Part shown: positions 1 to 11,023 of the stretch, piece after piece
Numbering within the stretch: position 1 is the stretch's first letter
Layout of the letters: each line of letters opens with the position of its first letter
Assembly: GCA_016098155.1 (NCBI GenBank)
Contig: JAAAJB010000158.1
Location: 1 to 59,350 of the forward strand
Reading direction: 5' to 3'
Length of the DNA stretch: 59,350 bases
Source of the DNA: Actinomortierella ambigua
Lineage: Eukaryota > Mortierellomycota > Mortierellomycetes > Mortierellales > Mortierellaceae
Program-made: the position numbers and the translations under genes
Notes under the pieces: model-generated
Databases searched by the model: none
The model's input: only the letters and a program-made list of their open reading frames with translations
What the model was told of the DNA's origin: nothing

Positions 1-780
1 CTTCACCACTTCACCACTTCAACTATTACCACTTTACACCCATATACACCTCCACGGAGACGCGGCCCAGGAGAGCGAGGCTCAAAGGGCCATCGCAATC
101 TTCCGTATGTCTAGAGCCCACTCTACCACTTTTCACCCATGGAGAGCTCCCAGCGATCACACAAGAGAACAAGGCTCCAAGGCCATCGACAATGCCTCAC
201 TTTGGTGTTCGCAGAGCCATGTTTGCCACAGCATCCTTTCTTACGTCCTACATTCCCTTTAATTTTCGCACCGAAACCAACTCTGACTCATCGCACCAAG
301 ACTCCGAGCAGGCCGAACACCACGCCCCCCTTGATCCTTCCTACAAGCTGTCCTTGCGCGTCCAGCAAGATCAAGAACAGCAGCGAGTAATGCAACCAAT
401 TATAGAAGGAGAGCAACAGCAACAACAATTACTACTTTTATCACAACAACAACTTTTGCAAAAAGAATAAGAATAATAGCAAAAAAAAAAAACTACAGCA
501 CCACACTTCGCAAAATAAAAGAGCAGGGAGGAGGGATTGCTTTGCAGGGAAAAAAAAAAGATCGATATGATAGTGCTCATTGCTACCGTGATTTGGAAGA
601 GAGAGGGGGCCGGTAAATGCTACCCTCACATGCCACCCTCGTTGTTTTAGCACAGGGGCATACAGAATGCTCTCCCATCCTCCCCATCTATCACCTAATG
701 TCCACGGATATGTTTGCGCGAGACAAAAGAGGCAAAGGTACACAGCCCACCCGTTTCCCTTGGCAATTTCCACTCTAATA
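1..780 (+). repeat. Repeat family R1, copy A (cut by left window edge)
   Basis: Several blocks here are inverted copies of 25910-27025. Bases 1-110 match the reverse complement of about 26910-27025. Bases 555-600 match the reverse complement of about 26035-26075, and 690-775 match that of about 25915-25990. Between the matching blocks the sequence is diverged and shorter. Bases 115-210 also look like a second, diverged copy of the 5' block (the ACCACTTT-CACCCAT start and the later AAGGCTCCAAGGCCATCG are shared). A weak Gln-rich reading frame at 192-470 corresponds loosely to the Gln-rich protein of copy B. No function is recognised. The element continues beyond the left edge. Confidence 0.7.
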
Positions 781-850
781 GGCGATTAATCTTTTCCTTC
801 CCCCGTCTTCCTCCCTTCATTTACCCATCTTCATCCTCTCCACCTTCCGC

Positions 851-2205
851 ATGGCAAACAATAAAGTGGTTTTTTCGTTGTTCCCCCACGCGTCGAGGAG
901 AACTTGAATGTGCTGCTTTGTGTCACACTTGACAGCGAAGATCGAGTTGAGGAGTGCTTCGCTGGAATCAGGGTAGGAGCCGGTTACGAGGCTTTAGTAA
1001 TACTGGCCAATCATGTCCCGAATTTTACCCGCCGCTTGGAACTTGGCCACCATGGGGGGTTAGTAGGGCGCCATTGTTGTAGATCATTGAGCTTGAGAAC
1101 CGCATTCAAAGCCAGCCCCATAGCTATCCTGCGGTAAGGTACCTCCAACCTTTGAGTCCATTCTTATCCTCCATCACGTCTCTGAGCACTATCAGCACGC
1201 CAGTGCAGTTGACGGGTTAGAAGCTGCTGTTTCATATGATTGGTCACACTATAGCCATTGTAGTCTGTCATACTATACGTACATGCAGCGAGGTCGACAG
1301 GGTGCACAGGGCCCACTGTTCTCCTCTTCTTCTAGCTTGGACCATTGTGCACCAAGTGCTCGCTAAGCAGTGGCGTACCCTCTGGCACGCTGCTCTCGTG
1401 TAGATAGAAGGGCACTTTCGGGTAGTACTTGTTTGGGTGGAAGTGCTTGACTCTTGTCCTCTTAAACATGCACTGCCTGAAGACGCAGATGGCTTTGTCA
1501 TCGTAGACTTCGTACCTCTTCAATCGTTCGTGTGAGTTACTTGCTATGCAAAAGGACTGTAGAGTGAACTAATTATCGAGCATAGTAGTATGACCTCCAT
1601 CCAATGTTTCGGTGTTCACCATTTACCTTGGAGAAAAGTAGATACGACCGGTATGTTGTCTTCATCTCATCCGTCATTTTCAGTGTGGTGGTCAGAGTGG
1701 ATGTTCGCAGGGCTAGCAAGTCCTGCTGGCGTGCTTCATCATGCGCTGGAGTTGAGTTGGTGATAGCGTCCACCTCTTGCCCCTCATTGCCACAACCGAT
1801 ATGATCCCATGTTATGTGCATGAAGTGGTCATCACATGACATATCATACCTCGAGCATCCATTCAGCGGTAGGAGGAAAGCATTGCCATGATCGTCGACG
1901 CTGTCCACTATTATAGCGTCGTCAAGGGAGTCATTTTTAGGGCCTGCAGGCAAGGGGATTGCAGCAGCTGGAGAAGGCGTAGATTTTTTTTCCTTGAGGC
2001 AGAAGAAAGTGCTTGTCGAATCTAAGAACCCTCTGAACCTACGAGACATTAAAGACATGAAGAACAATTGGGGCATGAGTGAGGGAACAACAAGGCTTTG
2101 ATGAAACAAAAGTGTGTTTCGTTCCTAGTCCATTGGTCCCTTCGATGGTAGTCTCGTCTTTTCTTGCAGCAATCCGTTGGCCCAGTCTCACCCAACCCCA
2201 TTTCT
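851..2205 (-). pseudogene. Crypton-like tyrosine recombinase fragment (copy A), truncated and decayed
   Basis: On the minus strand 995-851 reads FAVKCDTKQHIQVLLDAWG then NNEKTTLLFAMR, the same peptide as in the Crypton relic at 41390-41500 on the plus strand. The match stops sharply after the AMR codons, so the catalytic half is missing. Bases 2205-2125 match 41320-41385 (shared KDE-TTI/ATI-GTN peptide). The 1.1 kb between these blocks is absent from the other copy and holds minus frames 2109-1573 and 1523-1332. The first ends in a TTYRSYLLFS stretch that resembles the N-terminal SAM-like region of fungal Cryptons; this part is a tentative call. Stops and frame changes make it non-functional. 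Confidence 0.6.
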
Positions 2206-3140
2206 CATTCTGGGTTCCTTTCATCACATCACACCCCGCCCACCAAAACCACGGACCAAAACCACGGACACATTTGTACAATGAACCTTACCTGGGTTAA
2301 GCTTAAGAGAAACCAAAGGGAGGGGAGTGTGGAATGGAATCAGAGATGAACATGAACCTGCTCATTGGCAATGACAGCGGAAAGAAAGAGAGGAGTGAGC
2401 GAAAGGAGGCGGAGGAGAAGAGTGGGTGAAAGGAAGAGGGCCGAAAATATAGAGTTCTTACTCCCAAGAGGGATACTTTGTTTACTTATGCGCGCGATAG
2501 AGGCTGTTCTCTCACATAAACCGACTCTTGCCTTTGCCCTCAACACAATGGTGACAATGGTCGCCGTCATAGCATGTGTTGGCTTGAATAACGAGCACCA
2601 TGCCCTTCCTTCCTCGTACTGTTTCCTTCTTTCACCGCCACCTTTCCTTCTTAGTTTTCTTCACTAACTCAATGTTGACCAGCGAATGTCTAAGCGGCGA
2701 GACTTCATCACTTTCCAGAGAGGGTCATATTTGTCGGCAAACATCTATACGAGGGAGGAAAAAAATCCTTCTAGCTGTGAAGGGGGCCGAAAAGTGGCTT
2801 CCCCACTTTTAAAACATCCCTGCTGACCCCATGGCACCTCGCTTGAAGAGGCGTCAGGGGCACAGTGTACTCAATTTCGTGGATAAAAAAAAAGAGCCAG
2901 AAGAGCATCTTCGCGACTTCTGCCCATTCGCATGCAGCCCTCTCGGGTGGGTCGGTGTTAGCTTAACCTCGGCGGTTTGACTACTAGAGAGAACTTGTGC
3001 GCGACATTTGGACTGAAGAGCGGTTTATGCTGTGAATCTCGCTATCAATCGATCCTTAAAGCCACGACTTTACGGTCAAGCACACGATATTGCAATGGAC
3101 AGCATTTATTATTCATAACACACCTTTTTTTTTAGATCGT
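2206..3140. other. Intergenic, no supported gene
   Basis: Short overlapping frames on both strands show no recognisable domain, no splice-consistent extension and no TATA-plus-ATG arrangement. A purine-rich run lies at 2380-2440. Confidence 0.5.
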
Positions 3141-3143
3141 TGC

Positions 3144-3250
3144 GATGCTGGGACAAGTCCATATAGTCAATTACCCACCGCTCATGTAGCTCGCCGAGGT
3201 ACCCTTCGTGGGTCGGGATGCTGGGACAGGTCCACACAGTCAAGTACCCA
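3144..3250. repeat. Short direct duplication at the 3' end of the Sel1 gene
   Basis: Bases 3144-3177 and 3217-3250 are near-identical (both begin GATGCTGGGACA and end ACCCA), offset by 73 bp. On the minus strand both encode an RWVxDxxDLSQH tail, but 73 is not a multiple of three, so the copies lie in different frames. The upstream copy is used in the Sel1 protein and the other lies beyond its stop. Confidence 0.7.
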
Positions 3251-3994
3251 TCTCCTACGCTGCTTAGGTGCCTTCCTCGTGGCTGGTGGGCCGTCTTTGT
3301 TAGGCGCCTTTCTGGATTTCTCTTTGTTGATCCCACGGTGGATGACTGGAATTCTGTCGAGTCGGCGACTCTTGGCACGAGACGGCTTGGGTTGTTCGAC
3401 CAGCGTGCTCAGCCCTGGGGAGCATGCTCGTTCAATCTCGATCCGACCTCCGACAGCTTTGTTGAGCCAGGCCATGGCTTGGACAGGGTCCCGCTCGACG
3501 CCAACGCCATCTCGATACATGGAATGGAGCTTGAACTGCGAGACCACGTTTCCTTGTTCGGCCTTCAAGCGTGTTGTGCGAAAATCTATGGGCTCTCTTG
3601 TGGCCTTGCAGCCGGTCTCAGTGGTGTCCCCGCCTAGACGTGCCTCCGCGAGCAACCCCTGAGCAAGTAGATGGCCTCGGTTCGCCGCCATCGTCAAGAA
3701 CAAGATGGCGATTTTCCTGTCGGTTGGAGTGCCAAGTCCTTTCAGACTCATCTCGCTGGCAAGAATCTGGGCTACAGGGTCTTGTTTGATGGATTCCATG
3801 GAGAATACTTCGTGTGCCAGGAGAAAGTAAAAGCGTCTAGAGTCGTTATCCACCTCACGACAAGCCCTGTCATAGTCCGAAAAGCCGAGCTGCATGCGAT
3901 TCGTTGCTTGGTCAAAGTCATCATAGTCCACGTCTGTAGCCCAGGGAGTGGGCTGTTGGCTAACCGAAGACCGGGATCGACTCGCTGAACCCAT
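3182..3994 (-). CDS. Sel1-like repeat protein
   Basis: A single-exon frame of 270 residues. Around residues 70-125 and 145-180 it carries two Sel1-like (SLR, TPR-related) helix pairs: DPVAQILASEMSLKGLGTP followed by an AANRGHLLAQ helix, then AEQGNVVSQFKLHSMYRDG followed by DPVQAMAWLNKAV. Sel1 repeats are alpha-helical scaffolds for protein-protein contacts, common in ER-associated degradation and signalling adaptors; no partner can be named here. The first 35 residues are Ser/polar-rich and the last 60 are Lys/Arg-rich and disordered-looking. The C-terminal tail lies in a 73-bp duplicated segment, so the natural stop may have been altered by that duplication. An upstream exon cannot be excluded. 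Domain call good, exact ends moderate. Confidence 0.65.
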   Translation of the reverse strand: MGSASRSRSSVSQQPTPWATDVDYDDFDQATNRMQLGFSDYDRACREVDNDSRRFYFLLAHEVFSMESIKQDPVAQILASEMSLKGLGTPTDRKIAILFLTMAANRGHLLAQGLLAEARLGGDTTETGCKATREPIDFRTTRLKAEQGNVVSQFKLHSMYRDGVGVERDPVQAMAWLNKAVGGRIEIERACSPGLSTLVEQPKPSRAKSRRLDRIPVIHRGINKEKSRKAPNKDGPPATRKAPKQRRRWVLDCVDLSQHPDPRRVPRRAT

Positions 3995-5830
3995 GCGTGT
4001 AGTCCCGAGGATGGATGGCTGTGCATCATTCGAGCACGTATGGACAGGCGACTCACGACCTAAGCGCTCAAGAGGACGTATGAGAGACTATTGTTTGGAT
4101 GTCAGAGTATGAGTTACGTCTCTGGACATGTTCCGGGAACGAGGTTCATTCAAGATAAAAGCTCACCATAGTACTGGTGGATGCAAATGGTGAAGGAAAT
4201 GAGCTGAATGAGGAAAGTGGAAGTGAGAGCGAGGGAGAGAGAGAGAGAGAGGGGAGGGAGGGAGAGAGGGAGAGGAGGGACGAAGAGAAACAAAATGCAA
4301 AATTGATTTACCATGCACACCCTCGAGCTCACACAGCTCCTATTGTTTCGTTGATTACACTGTCTCTCTTATCTGTATTGCCCATACAATTAGAGGTGGG
4401 GGAACTCCATCCATTGCGCTGTGGAGCACCATGGTTAACATAACGGATACTGTATTGCTAGCAGGTCAATGATTGACATCGGTAGACCCTCTCCGAAGCT
4501 GGCTTGATTGCTAGCTACTTTTGTAGGAGAGGGAGGGTGCTTATTGTCATAAGAACTGGCTAGTTGTATCGAAAAAGAGAAAAAAAAACAGGATTGCGCT
4601 CTGACCCCTCTCTACTTACGTGTACCCTACCTGCCTGTCTTTTCCCACAACTGTCTAAGGATGTGCGACTCCCCGATGCGCCTGCATGATGTCGTTGTGT
4701 GTGCCCCATGAGTGCAACTTACTCTATCTTGAGGTGCCAGTTAGGATCCCGAAGCATATTCAGGCGACTCTGCTGATTGGCCCGGTCGCGTGCCTTTCCA
4801 GGAACTGGCCCAGCCACGCGAGTCAACCGTTTAAAGGGGAGGGGAAGTGTCTCCACGCGCCTCTCTACACTTCGCTCGTCTCCCCCCATGTCCAGCATGT
4901 CAAGGCCTTGGCCATGTACAACATTAATGTCTTCCTCGGAGGTCGCTGTTAAGAAATCGACTCCACTTGGGTTCGAGCTGATCCAACTACACACACACAG
5001 CCTGTGCCCCACAATGACATGCGTCCATCTAGACAAGAAGGAATACAATCTGATTCTCAATGGAACATTGCACAGGGCACATGGAGCGTTGCAACCAAGG
5101 CTTCATCTTGAAGTACCAAAATCTTGTCACCTATCGCGTTCTGTGTTGAGGGGAGAAAGGATCGCATCGAAGGCGGTTCCACCAAGATTCTCAAGGCAGA
5201 GACACAGTTGGCCTATGCGTTCCCTGTACTAACCTGCTATGTGATAGATATGTTTGGTGTACATTCCCCACTCTTCTCACGACTCGACCACCATGTCCAT
5301 TGAATGTTTTTTCTTGCTCATGTATTGTGTTTATCGGTACTGCGAAAAGCAAAGGGACAGGGAGGTTGAGAAGAAAGAGGTGTCGATGAGGAAAGACAGA
5401 AAGTATACCGACGCTGAAGGCTTTGTTCACGGAAACTGAACAGGCGCGATTGGCATGTAACTGACTACTGTAGAGTGTGGATGTGTTCCAGCTCGGCCTT
5501 TGTGATCTTGAACTGGGGACCAGGCGCCGTTCTCTGAGAAGAACTTATGGTCACAAACCAACCGCAATTCTTTTGAGTGCACTGGTATATTTCACTACAA
5601 CATTAGGAACGGAAAAGTCAGCATGCTTGAGATAAATGACAAGGATGAAGGATGGCGTTGATAAATATGCAATGTACCTACTGTATCGTCGGTTTCTTTT
5701 GTAATATTGAGTGTGAGCGAATTAATGTTGTTACGCGTATTCATTCTTCTTTTTTTTTCAAGGAAAAAGAAGAGGTTTATTGAGTGACTTGTTTGCCTTG
5801 TGAGAAACTAAGGAGACGCTCGGAATAAGT
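3995..5830. other. Intergenic, low-complexity patches
   Basis: Contains a GA-rich tract at 4225-4285. A 113-codon minus frame at 5060-4719 has a polar, plausible composition but no recognisable domain, so it is not called as a gene. The rest holds only short overlapping frames. Confidence 0.45.
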
Positions 5831-5832
5831 CT

Positions 5833-6670
5833 TCATGATACCAAAGGTGGCAGAGGAGGAGAGAACGACCTGTTATAGGAAGAAGGACTGGATAAATCTA
5901 GCGATACCTGCCACTCCACACGCGATGAGCTGATGGGCGCGTATTCACTCTTTTTTTTAAGAGGAGAAATATATTTTTGTTGTGAAAATAAAAGTAGTTT
6001 GGTGGAACGAGACTTCAAGATGTTTGCAATGGTGTAGGCAGTAAGTACAGTGCTTTCAAGATATAAGATCTGGATGAAGCGAGCGATGCCAGCCATCCTG
6101 CAGGCAATGAGTGCGTGGCGTGAGACGCGTCTGTCCGGTTTCCACAGTTCAATATAGCGGACCAGGTCGATGAGGCCAAACTGTTGTTGCGGGGTTTTGA
6201 TGAAGTCCACGATGCGAGTTCGGCGGGGTAGGCCAGTGTAGAAAACCGAGTCTTTTTGCAGAGTGAAGAGAGAGGGTGCCGAGGCGATATAATCTCCTCA
6301 TTGTGGGTCGGTGAGGATGGTTCGGTAGTTGCGGTTAAAAGGATGTTTGGCAACGCAGGGCTCGTCTAAGGGCTCTTCCGGCTCAATCGCCCTTCCCTTA
6401 CCCTTCCGCATCCTTCTCTCCTGTTCACCCTCCTCTTCTTCTTCCTCTTCTTCTTCCTCCTCTTCTTCCTCCTCTTCTTCCTCCTCTTCTTCCTCCGCCT
6501 CTTAATATTCTCTTTCGTCGTCGTCCTCTTTTTAGTTCACATGGCCACGCTGAAAATAAGAAACCTCAATGTTGCCGTTTTCATGGAGTCTCGCTGTTAT
6601 ATAATTTTCGAATGCATCAGCTACTGGGATTTGAACTTGGCGCTTGGCGCAGTGTTTTATGACTCTATTA
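5833..6670 (-). pseudogene. Decayed acidic reading frame downstream of FMO-1, unknown family
   Basis: One minus-strand frame stays coding-like from about 6670 to 5833 but is interrupted by stops at 6532-6534, about 6502 and 6298-6300. It reads QVQIPVADAFENYITARLHE, then a run of some 20 Glu residues from the GAA/GAG tract at 6425-6505, then MRKGKGRAIEPEEPLDE, and after the last stop a well-formed segment with LFTLQKDSVFYTGLPRRTR and RHALIACRMAGIARFIQ. I do not recognise the family. Constant frame across three stops fits a recently dead gene better than chance. Introns around the stops were considered, but no convincing sites pair up. Confidence 0.5.
5835..6120 (-). repeat. Tandem duplication of the tail exon of the decayed frame
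   Basis: The segment encoding LIACRMAGIARFIQ at about 6120-6010 recurs at about 5940-5835 as LIACGVAGIARFIQSFFL followed by a stop. The two DNA copies are diverged (roughly 60-65% by eye) but colinear, spacing about 175 bp. Confidence 0.6.
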
Positions 6671-6691
6671 TTTCTACATACGCATGTATTA

Positions 6692-8571
6692 TTACACCTC
6701 CAGCGCCGCTTCTGACTGCGTCTCCTTTTTGGCAGGCGGGGGCACGGGGCCCTTCTTCGCATATGCCCACACGGACTCACGAGCACCAGCCCACAGACCT
6801 GGACCCACCAAGCGGTACTGGACCGGGCATGGGGGACCCCAGATGGCCTCGTGCCAGAGGGAGAGGCCTTTGAAGAGGCCGTACTTGGCGACGAGCGAGC
6901 CAAAGCCTGGGTAGCAGCCGATGGACTTGGCCAGCTTGTCACAATAGGGCGCATAATCGACCTGGATGGTGTGGCGCGGTGCCTTGCCATAGCGCTTGGT
7001 GATCTGGGACTGGAGCTTCTTGATCTCGGCCTCCATCTTGTCGACCGAGGGCAGAGGTGGAAGCTTTCCCGTTAGAGTGCCGACCAAGAATCGGCACTGC
7101 ATCTCAGAGATGGGCATGATGGCTCCGAGAGGCCTGCACGAAAGAGGAAGCACAGCGAGACAAGCGTGAGTTTCTTTTTTTCATCTCTGCCTATTCCGCT
7201 CTTGTGTTACCATGGATCAGCCAACATGAAATGGTTTGGGTAAAAAAATATACTTACTGGAAGAGACCGACAAAGGCCAGGTTGGGGTGACGTGGAGGCA
7301 CCATGTAGTTCCAGGTCCACACTTCGTTCGTCTTCTCGGCACCAGGACGGCCACCAGTGACAATATTGGGGTCAAGTGTCGGGAAGCTAATGTCATAGCC
7401 AGTGCAGTAGATGACCACATCGACATCGTCCACAACATCGCCACCCTCAAACTCAACACGCTTTCCAGGGCCCAGTTTCTTGATGTTCTTGAGAGGCTTG
7501 ACCGTACCCGTCGTGATGCGCTCAGGCAGGAGGGTGTTGATAGTCGGGTGCATGGCCAGCGGCTTCATGGCCGGACGATGGTTAGGGTGGTGCGGGGCCG
7601 TCGACAGGCGAAGACTCATGGTGAGGAAAGCTTGCATGACCGACAAGGGAGCCATGTGCGTGAAGCGGGTGACGTTGTGATCCAGCGGCTTGCCCATCAG
7701 CCAGCGAGGGACGACCCAGTTGCCACGGCGGGCCGAGAGATAGACTTGACAGTCGTTCATCGATAGCTCGACGGCCAGGTCCACGGCACTGTTGCCCAGA
7801 CCGACAATCAGCACGTTCTTGCCCTTAAAGCGGGATGGCTCGCGGTAAAAGTGCGAGTGCATCTGCTCACCCGTGTACGCCTCTGGCCCCTCCATGCCTT
7901 CAAAGGTCGGGTAACGAGGCTTCCAGTGGTGACCCGAGCACATCATGACATAGTCAAACACCTCCTCGGTCGTTGTCTCGTCTGTGGTGCCATCGGCTGT
8001 GGTGGCCGGCTTGTTTGGTCGGGACCGCACCAGCCAGCGGTTGTTCTCGTCCTTGAGCTCCTTGACCTCGACGACGCGGGTGTTGAAACGGATGTGATCG
8101 GTGAGGCCAAAGTGGTCGGTGTACATCTCAAAGTACTCGACAACCTTCTTGTTGGGGAGGTAGGTCGGCCAGTCGTACGGGATCGGGAGATCCGAGTATG
8201 TCATGAGCTCCTTGGAGGTGTTGATGATGGTCGAACGGTAGACGGACGAGTGGGGATCCTTGTTCTCGGCTGTGGGCTCGACAAACCGCCAGAGACCACC
8301 GATCTTGGGCTCGGCCTCAAAGCAGACAACGTCGATCTGGTCCTTGGCATCCAAGCATTCTTTGACGGCAGCAAGGCCGGATGCGCCTGTAGATTTTGTT
8401 ACGAAAAGTAGTGCACACAGTCAAGATGGAGGTTAGACTGTCATTCCGAAGAGTCATCTCGTTGCATTCAATGCATTGCCTGAAGTGTTTGGTATGCTCT
8501 CTGTGCACAACTGCTTTTATGTTCGTACCTGCTCCAATAACGGCTACACGCTTTCTTTGAGGGGCTGTCAT
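6692..8571 (-). CDS. Flavin-containing monooxygenase, paralog 1
   Basis: Three exons: 8571-8529, 8386-7258 and 7133-6692, with GT-AG introns of 142 and 124 bp; 537 residues, normal for the family. FMOs are NADPH- and FAD-dependent enzymes that oxygenate soft nucleophilic N or S atoms of small molecules. The FAD motif GAGASGL (residues 14-20) is assembled across intron 1. The FMO signature reads YTGEQMHSHFY, the NADPH loop reads GLGNSAVD, and the late CTGYD motif is present before LDPNIV. A TATATAAAG lies about 60 bp upstream of the ATG. It is a paralog of FMO-2 at 28020-29858: exon 2 has identical length (1129 nt) and its first 660 nt are about 98% identical. The substrate cannot be told from sequence. 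Confidence 0.92.
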
Positions 8572-8627
8572 ATGAAAAGGAAATTAGGGGGTGATAATGG
8601 CAACCAAAAGCATGCGAAGCTGGGTGC

Positions 8628-8636
8628 CTTTATATA
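8628..8636 (-). promoter_or_regulatory. TATA box of FMO-1
   Basis: TATATAAAG on the minus strand, 57-65 bp upstream of the FMO-1 start codon. Confidence 0.6.
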
Positions 8637-8639
8637 TGG

Positions 8640-9255
8640 TGTTACAACATGATTGCGGAGAAAAAAAAAAGGAATACAAGAGCAGGGGGTGGAAGGACCA
8701 GAAGAAAAGCTCTTTTCTTTTTCGCTTTGTGACATGCAATGTAAGCCAAAAAACGACCAGTACATACCGATCGCGCCTAAGGAGGGAGTGGACAATGTCC
8801 AATAAATTGAGCCGAAACTCTGGCATGGAACCTTATGTTATTCTTTATCCTTGCAAGAAGCCTAAAATTCCAATGTGTAAACAAGAGCACAAGGTCAAAT
8901 GCACCCAACTGGGTACGTCGATCGGCTAATTTTTTTCTACTCCTGCACAGAATGGGGTGTTAGAAAGGACGTGTAGCGCGATTGCCTACCACATGTTGCT
9001 CTTCCAACTCTCCCATGTATAAAACACGCCATGCGCTCTATTTTGGCATGCAGACGGTAAAGTCGCTTGGGGGTACCGTTGATTGATGCCATGTACTACC
9101 GTCCGTAAAAACTGTCCTCACACAACCGCTTTGGGATGGAGGAAATAGATACAGTTAAAAAGTTACAAGCGTTACTCAAATATTGCTACAGGTCCACTAT
9201 GAAGATGGTTGCTCTCAAAACGCGAAGGTGGCAGCTAGTGGGAGCCAGTCTACTA
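8640..9255. other. Intergenic
   Basis: Upstream region of FMO-1 and downstream region of the CHZ-like gene. No supported gene on either strand. Confidence 0.5.
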
Positions 9256-10413
9256 CTACTCATCATCATCGCTGCCATCCATACCAAAGGCTGTGTAGTC
9301 AACCTTTGCACCGCGTGTCCTCCGTCCTCCCTGAATGATGTTGCTCATATCGATACCGTGGTCATCACCTATTGTACGACCCCAACAACCAGTGTTGAAA
9401 GTGAACGGTGTGAGAGAGAGGGAGATAATCAGTATGTTGTTGCCAACTCCCTTCTTTTCTCTCATCCTTCCCTATTCCTATTGCACTGTCCAACAAATCC
9501 CTATCCCCATCGCAACGTCCAACAAATCTCTCATGGATCTTTCCCTTCCTCACCCCCCTCCCTAGTGCATCCACCACTGAGCTTTGCAGCCTCGAGCTAT
9601 TACCCTCCGACCCATCCGACTCGCTGCCGGCTGAAAAGGTCTCGCTTCCTTCTTCTTCGCTATCGGAGCCACGCCCTTTCTTCTTCTTGGAAGAAGCCTT
9701 CTTTTTCAAGGACGATGACGACGAGGATGATGCCGGCTTCTTTGCCGGAGGGGATCGACGACGTGACGAGGATGATACTGATGACGAGGGCTTGCTCTTT
9801 GAGTTCTTTGGCGCAGGCTTGCTCTTCTTGCGTTTGGGCTCGTCGTCTGATTCATCAGAAAAATCATCCCCAGAATCCCCATCGCTCGGCACATCATCAT
9901 CGTCCTCGTCATCATCGATAATGTCATCAGGGTCGGATTCATCATCTATTTGAGAGCATTTGGACAAGTGAGGATTAGCTTGGACCTTTTTTTTTTTTTT
10001 TTTTTTTTTTTGGGTTTAGGGAAGTGCAACCCTGCAACCAGGGTCTGGTAGATTCATATCCTCAAGAGTGTGCCTTGTTACCTCGGCCTTTGTCTCGGAG
10101 AGAGTGTCCCTTCCCGGGGAACTTTGCTTTTGAGGGTGCTGGAGCCTTGGGTTTGGAGGTCGATGTCGACTTTGGCTTGGGTGCACTCGACTTCTTTGGT
10201 GGTGGTGCTGACGAAGCACTAATGAGGGCAGGGTTAGCCAAGTCGGTCGTCTGTCTGTTTCTTCTGTCTCTCTCCTTGGGAAAAAAGACGAGTGGAGAGT
10301 ATGGGACATGGACAAAACAGAACACGCGCAACTTACGAAGGGTTGGTATCGCCAGAGGAGCGCTTGGCCATCAGTTCCTCAAGCTTTCTCTTGCGGTCGG
10401 TAGCGTCAGTCAT
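9256..10413 (-). CDS. CHZ-motif histone-chaperone-like nuclear protein
   Basis: Four exons: 10413-10337, 10218-10082, 9945-9604 and 9368-9256; 222 residues; all junctions are GT-AG and keep frame. The N-terminus (RKRKLEELMAKR) is helical and basic, followed by a Pro/Lys/Ser linker, an acidic block rich in Asp, a Ser/Lys-rich segment, and a last exon with SNIIQGGRRTRGAKVDY and an acidic SDDDE end. The SNII-GRRTRG-x-xDY pattern matches the CHZ motif of H2A.Z-H2B chaperones such as yeast Chz1 and HIRIP3. The acidic and basic patches also fit a histone-binding nuclear protein. It is longer than yeast Chz1 (about 150 residues), so orthology is uncertain. It is divergently transcribed from the PPR gene. 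Intron 2 contains a T tract of about 25 at 9988-10012. Confidence 0.7.
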
Positions 10414-11023
10414 GGTGCTTTTGGTGGGGAAACTGGCGACAGATAAGGAGGGACGAAGGGGGGAGAGAGGAGGGGGAGGGGAGGTAGAAAAGACTGGGGG
10501 GAGAAAAGAAAAGAAAAGAAAGAAAAAGCGGGTGAGCCAGCACAAACGGAGAAGAGCTCAGTTCTTCCTCTCTCTCTTTTTTTTTCGTGTCCTTTTTGAC
10601 TGCTGCTCCACAAAGCGCGCCTTTGTTCGCAACCCACTGTTGACAGCCTGGTGGCTTGGGTGGCATTCCTTACTTTCCTTTTTGACCCAAAAGAAAAAAA
10701 AGAAGGAAAGGTCCGAAGTAAAGCCAACGACCCTTGCTCGTACCCGACACCACAACACCCGCCATTTCACCCTTCATTCTTCCTGCTCAGTGCTAGAACG
10801 CGCTGCATTGTGGAGTGACAGACCACCGTCTGCGAATAGCATCATCCTCAGCGCAGGTACGCAAACTCGGATTCTCATTCGTCATGGACCTCGACCCTCC
10901 CCCCTTTCTCTTGGGAGATCTCCCTCCCACGAGGACCGAGGGACCTCCGAGGCACTTGCCTATTTATTCCTCGTACGATTTGCTTAACAGTCTGTTCCCT
11001 ATCCGTTTTTTTTGTTTAGGCCC

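Noticed and set aside
11012..11023. Extended start of the PPR frame at a TTG codon
   Set aside because: The first ATG is at 11024, and the T-rich TTTAG just upstream looks like a splice acceptor, so the extension is not coding.
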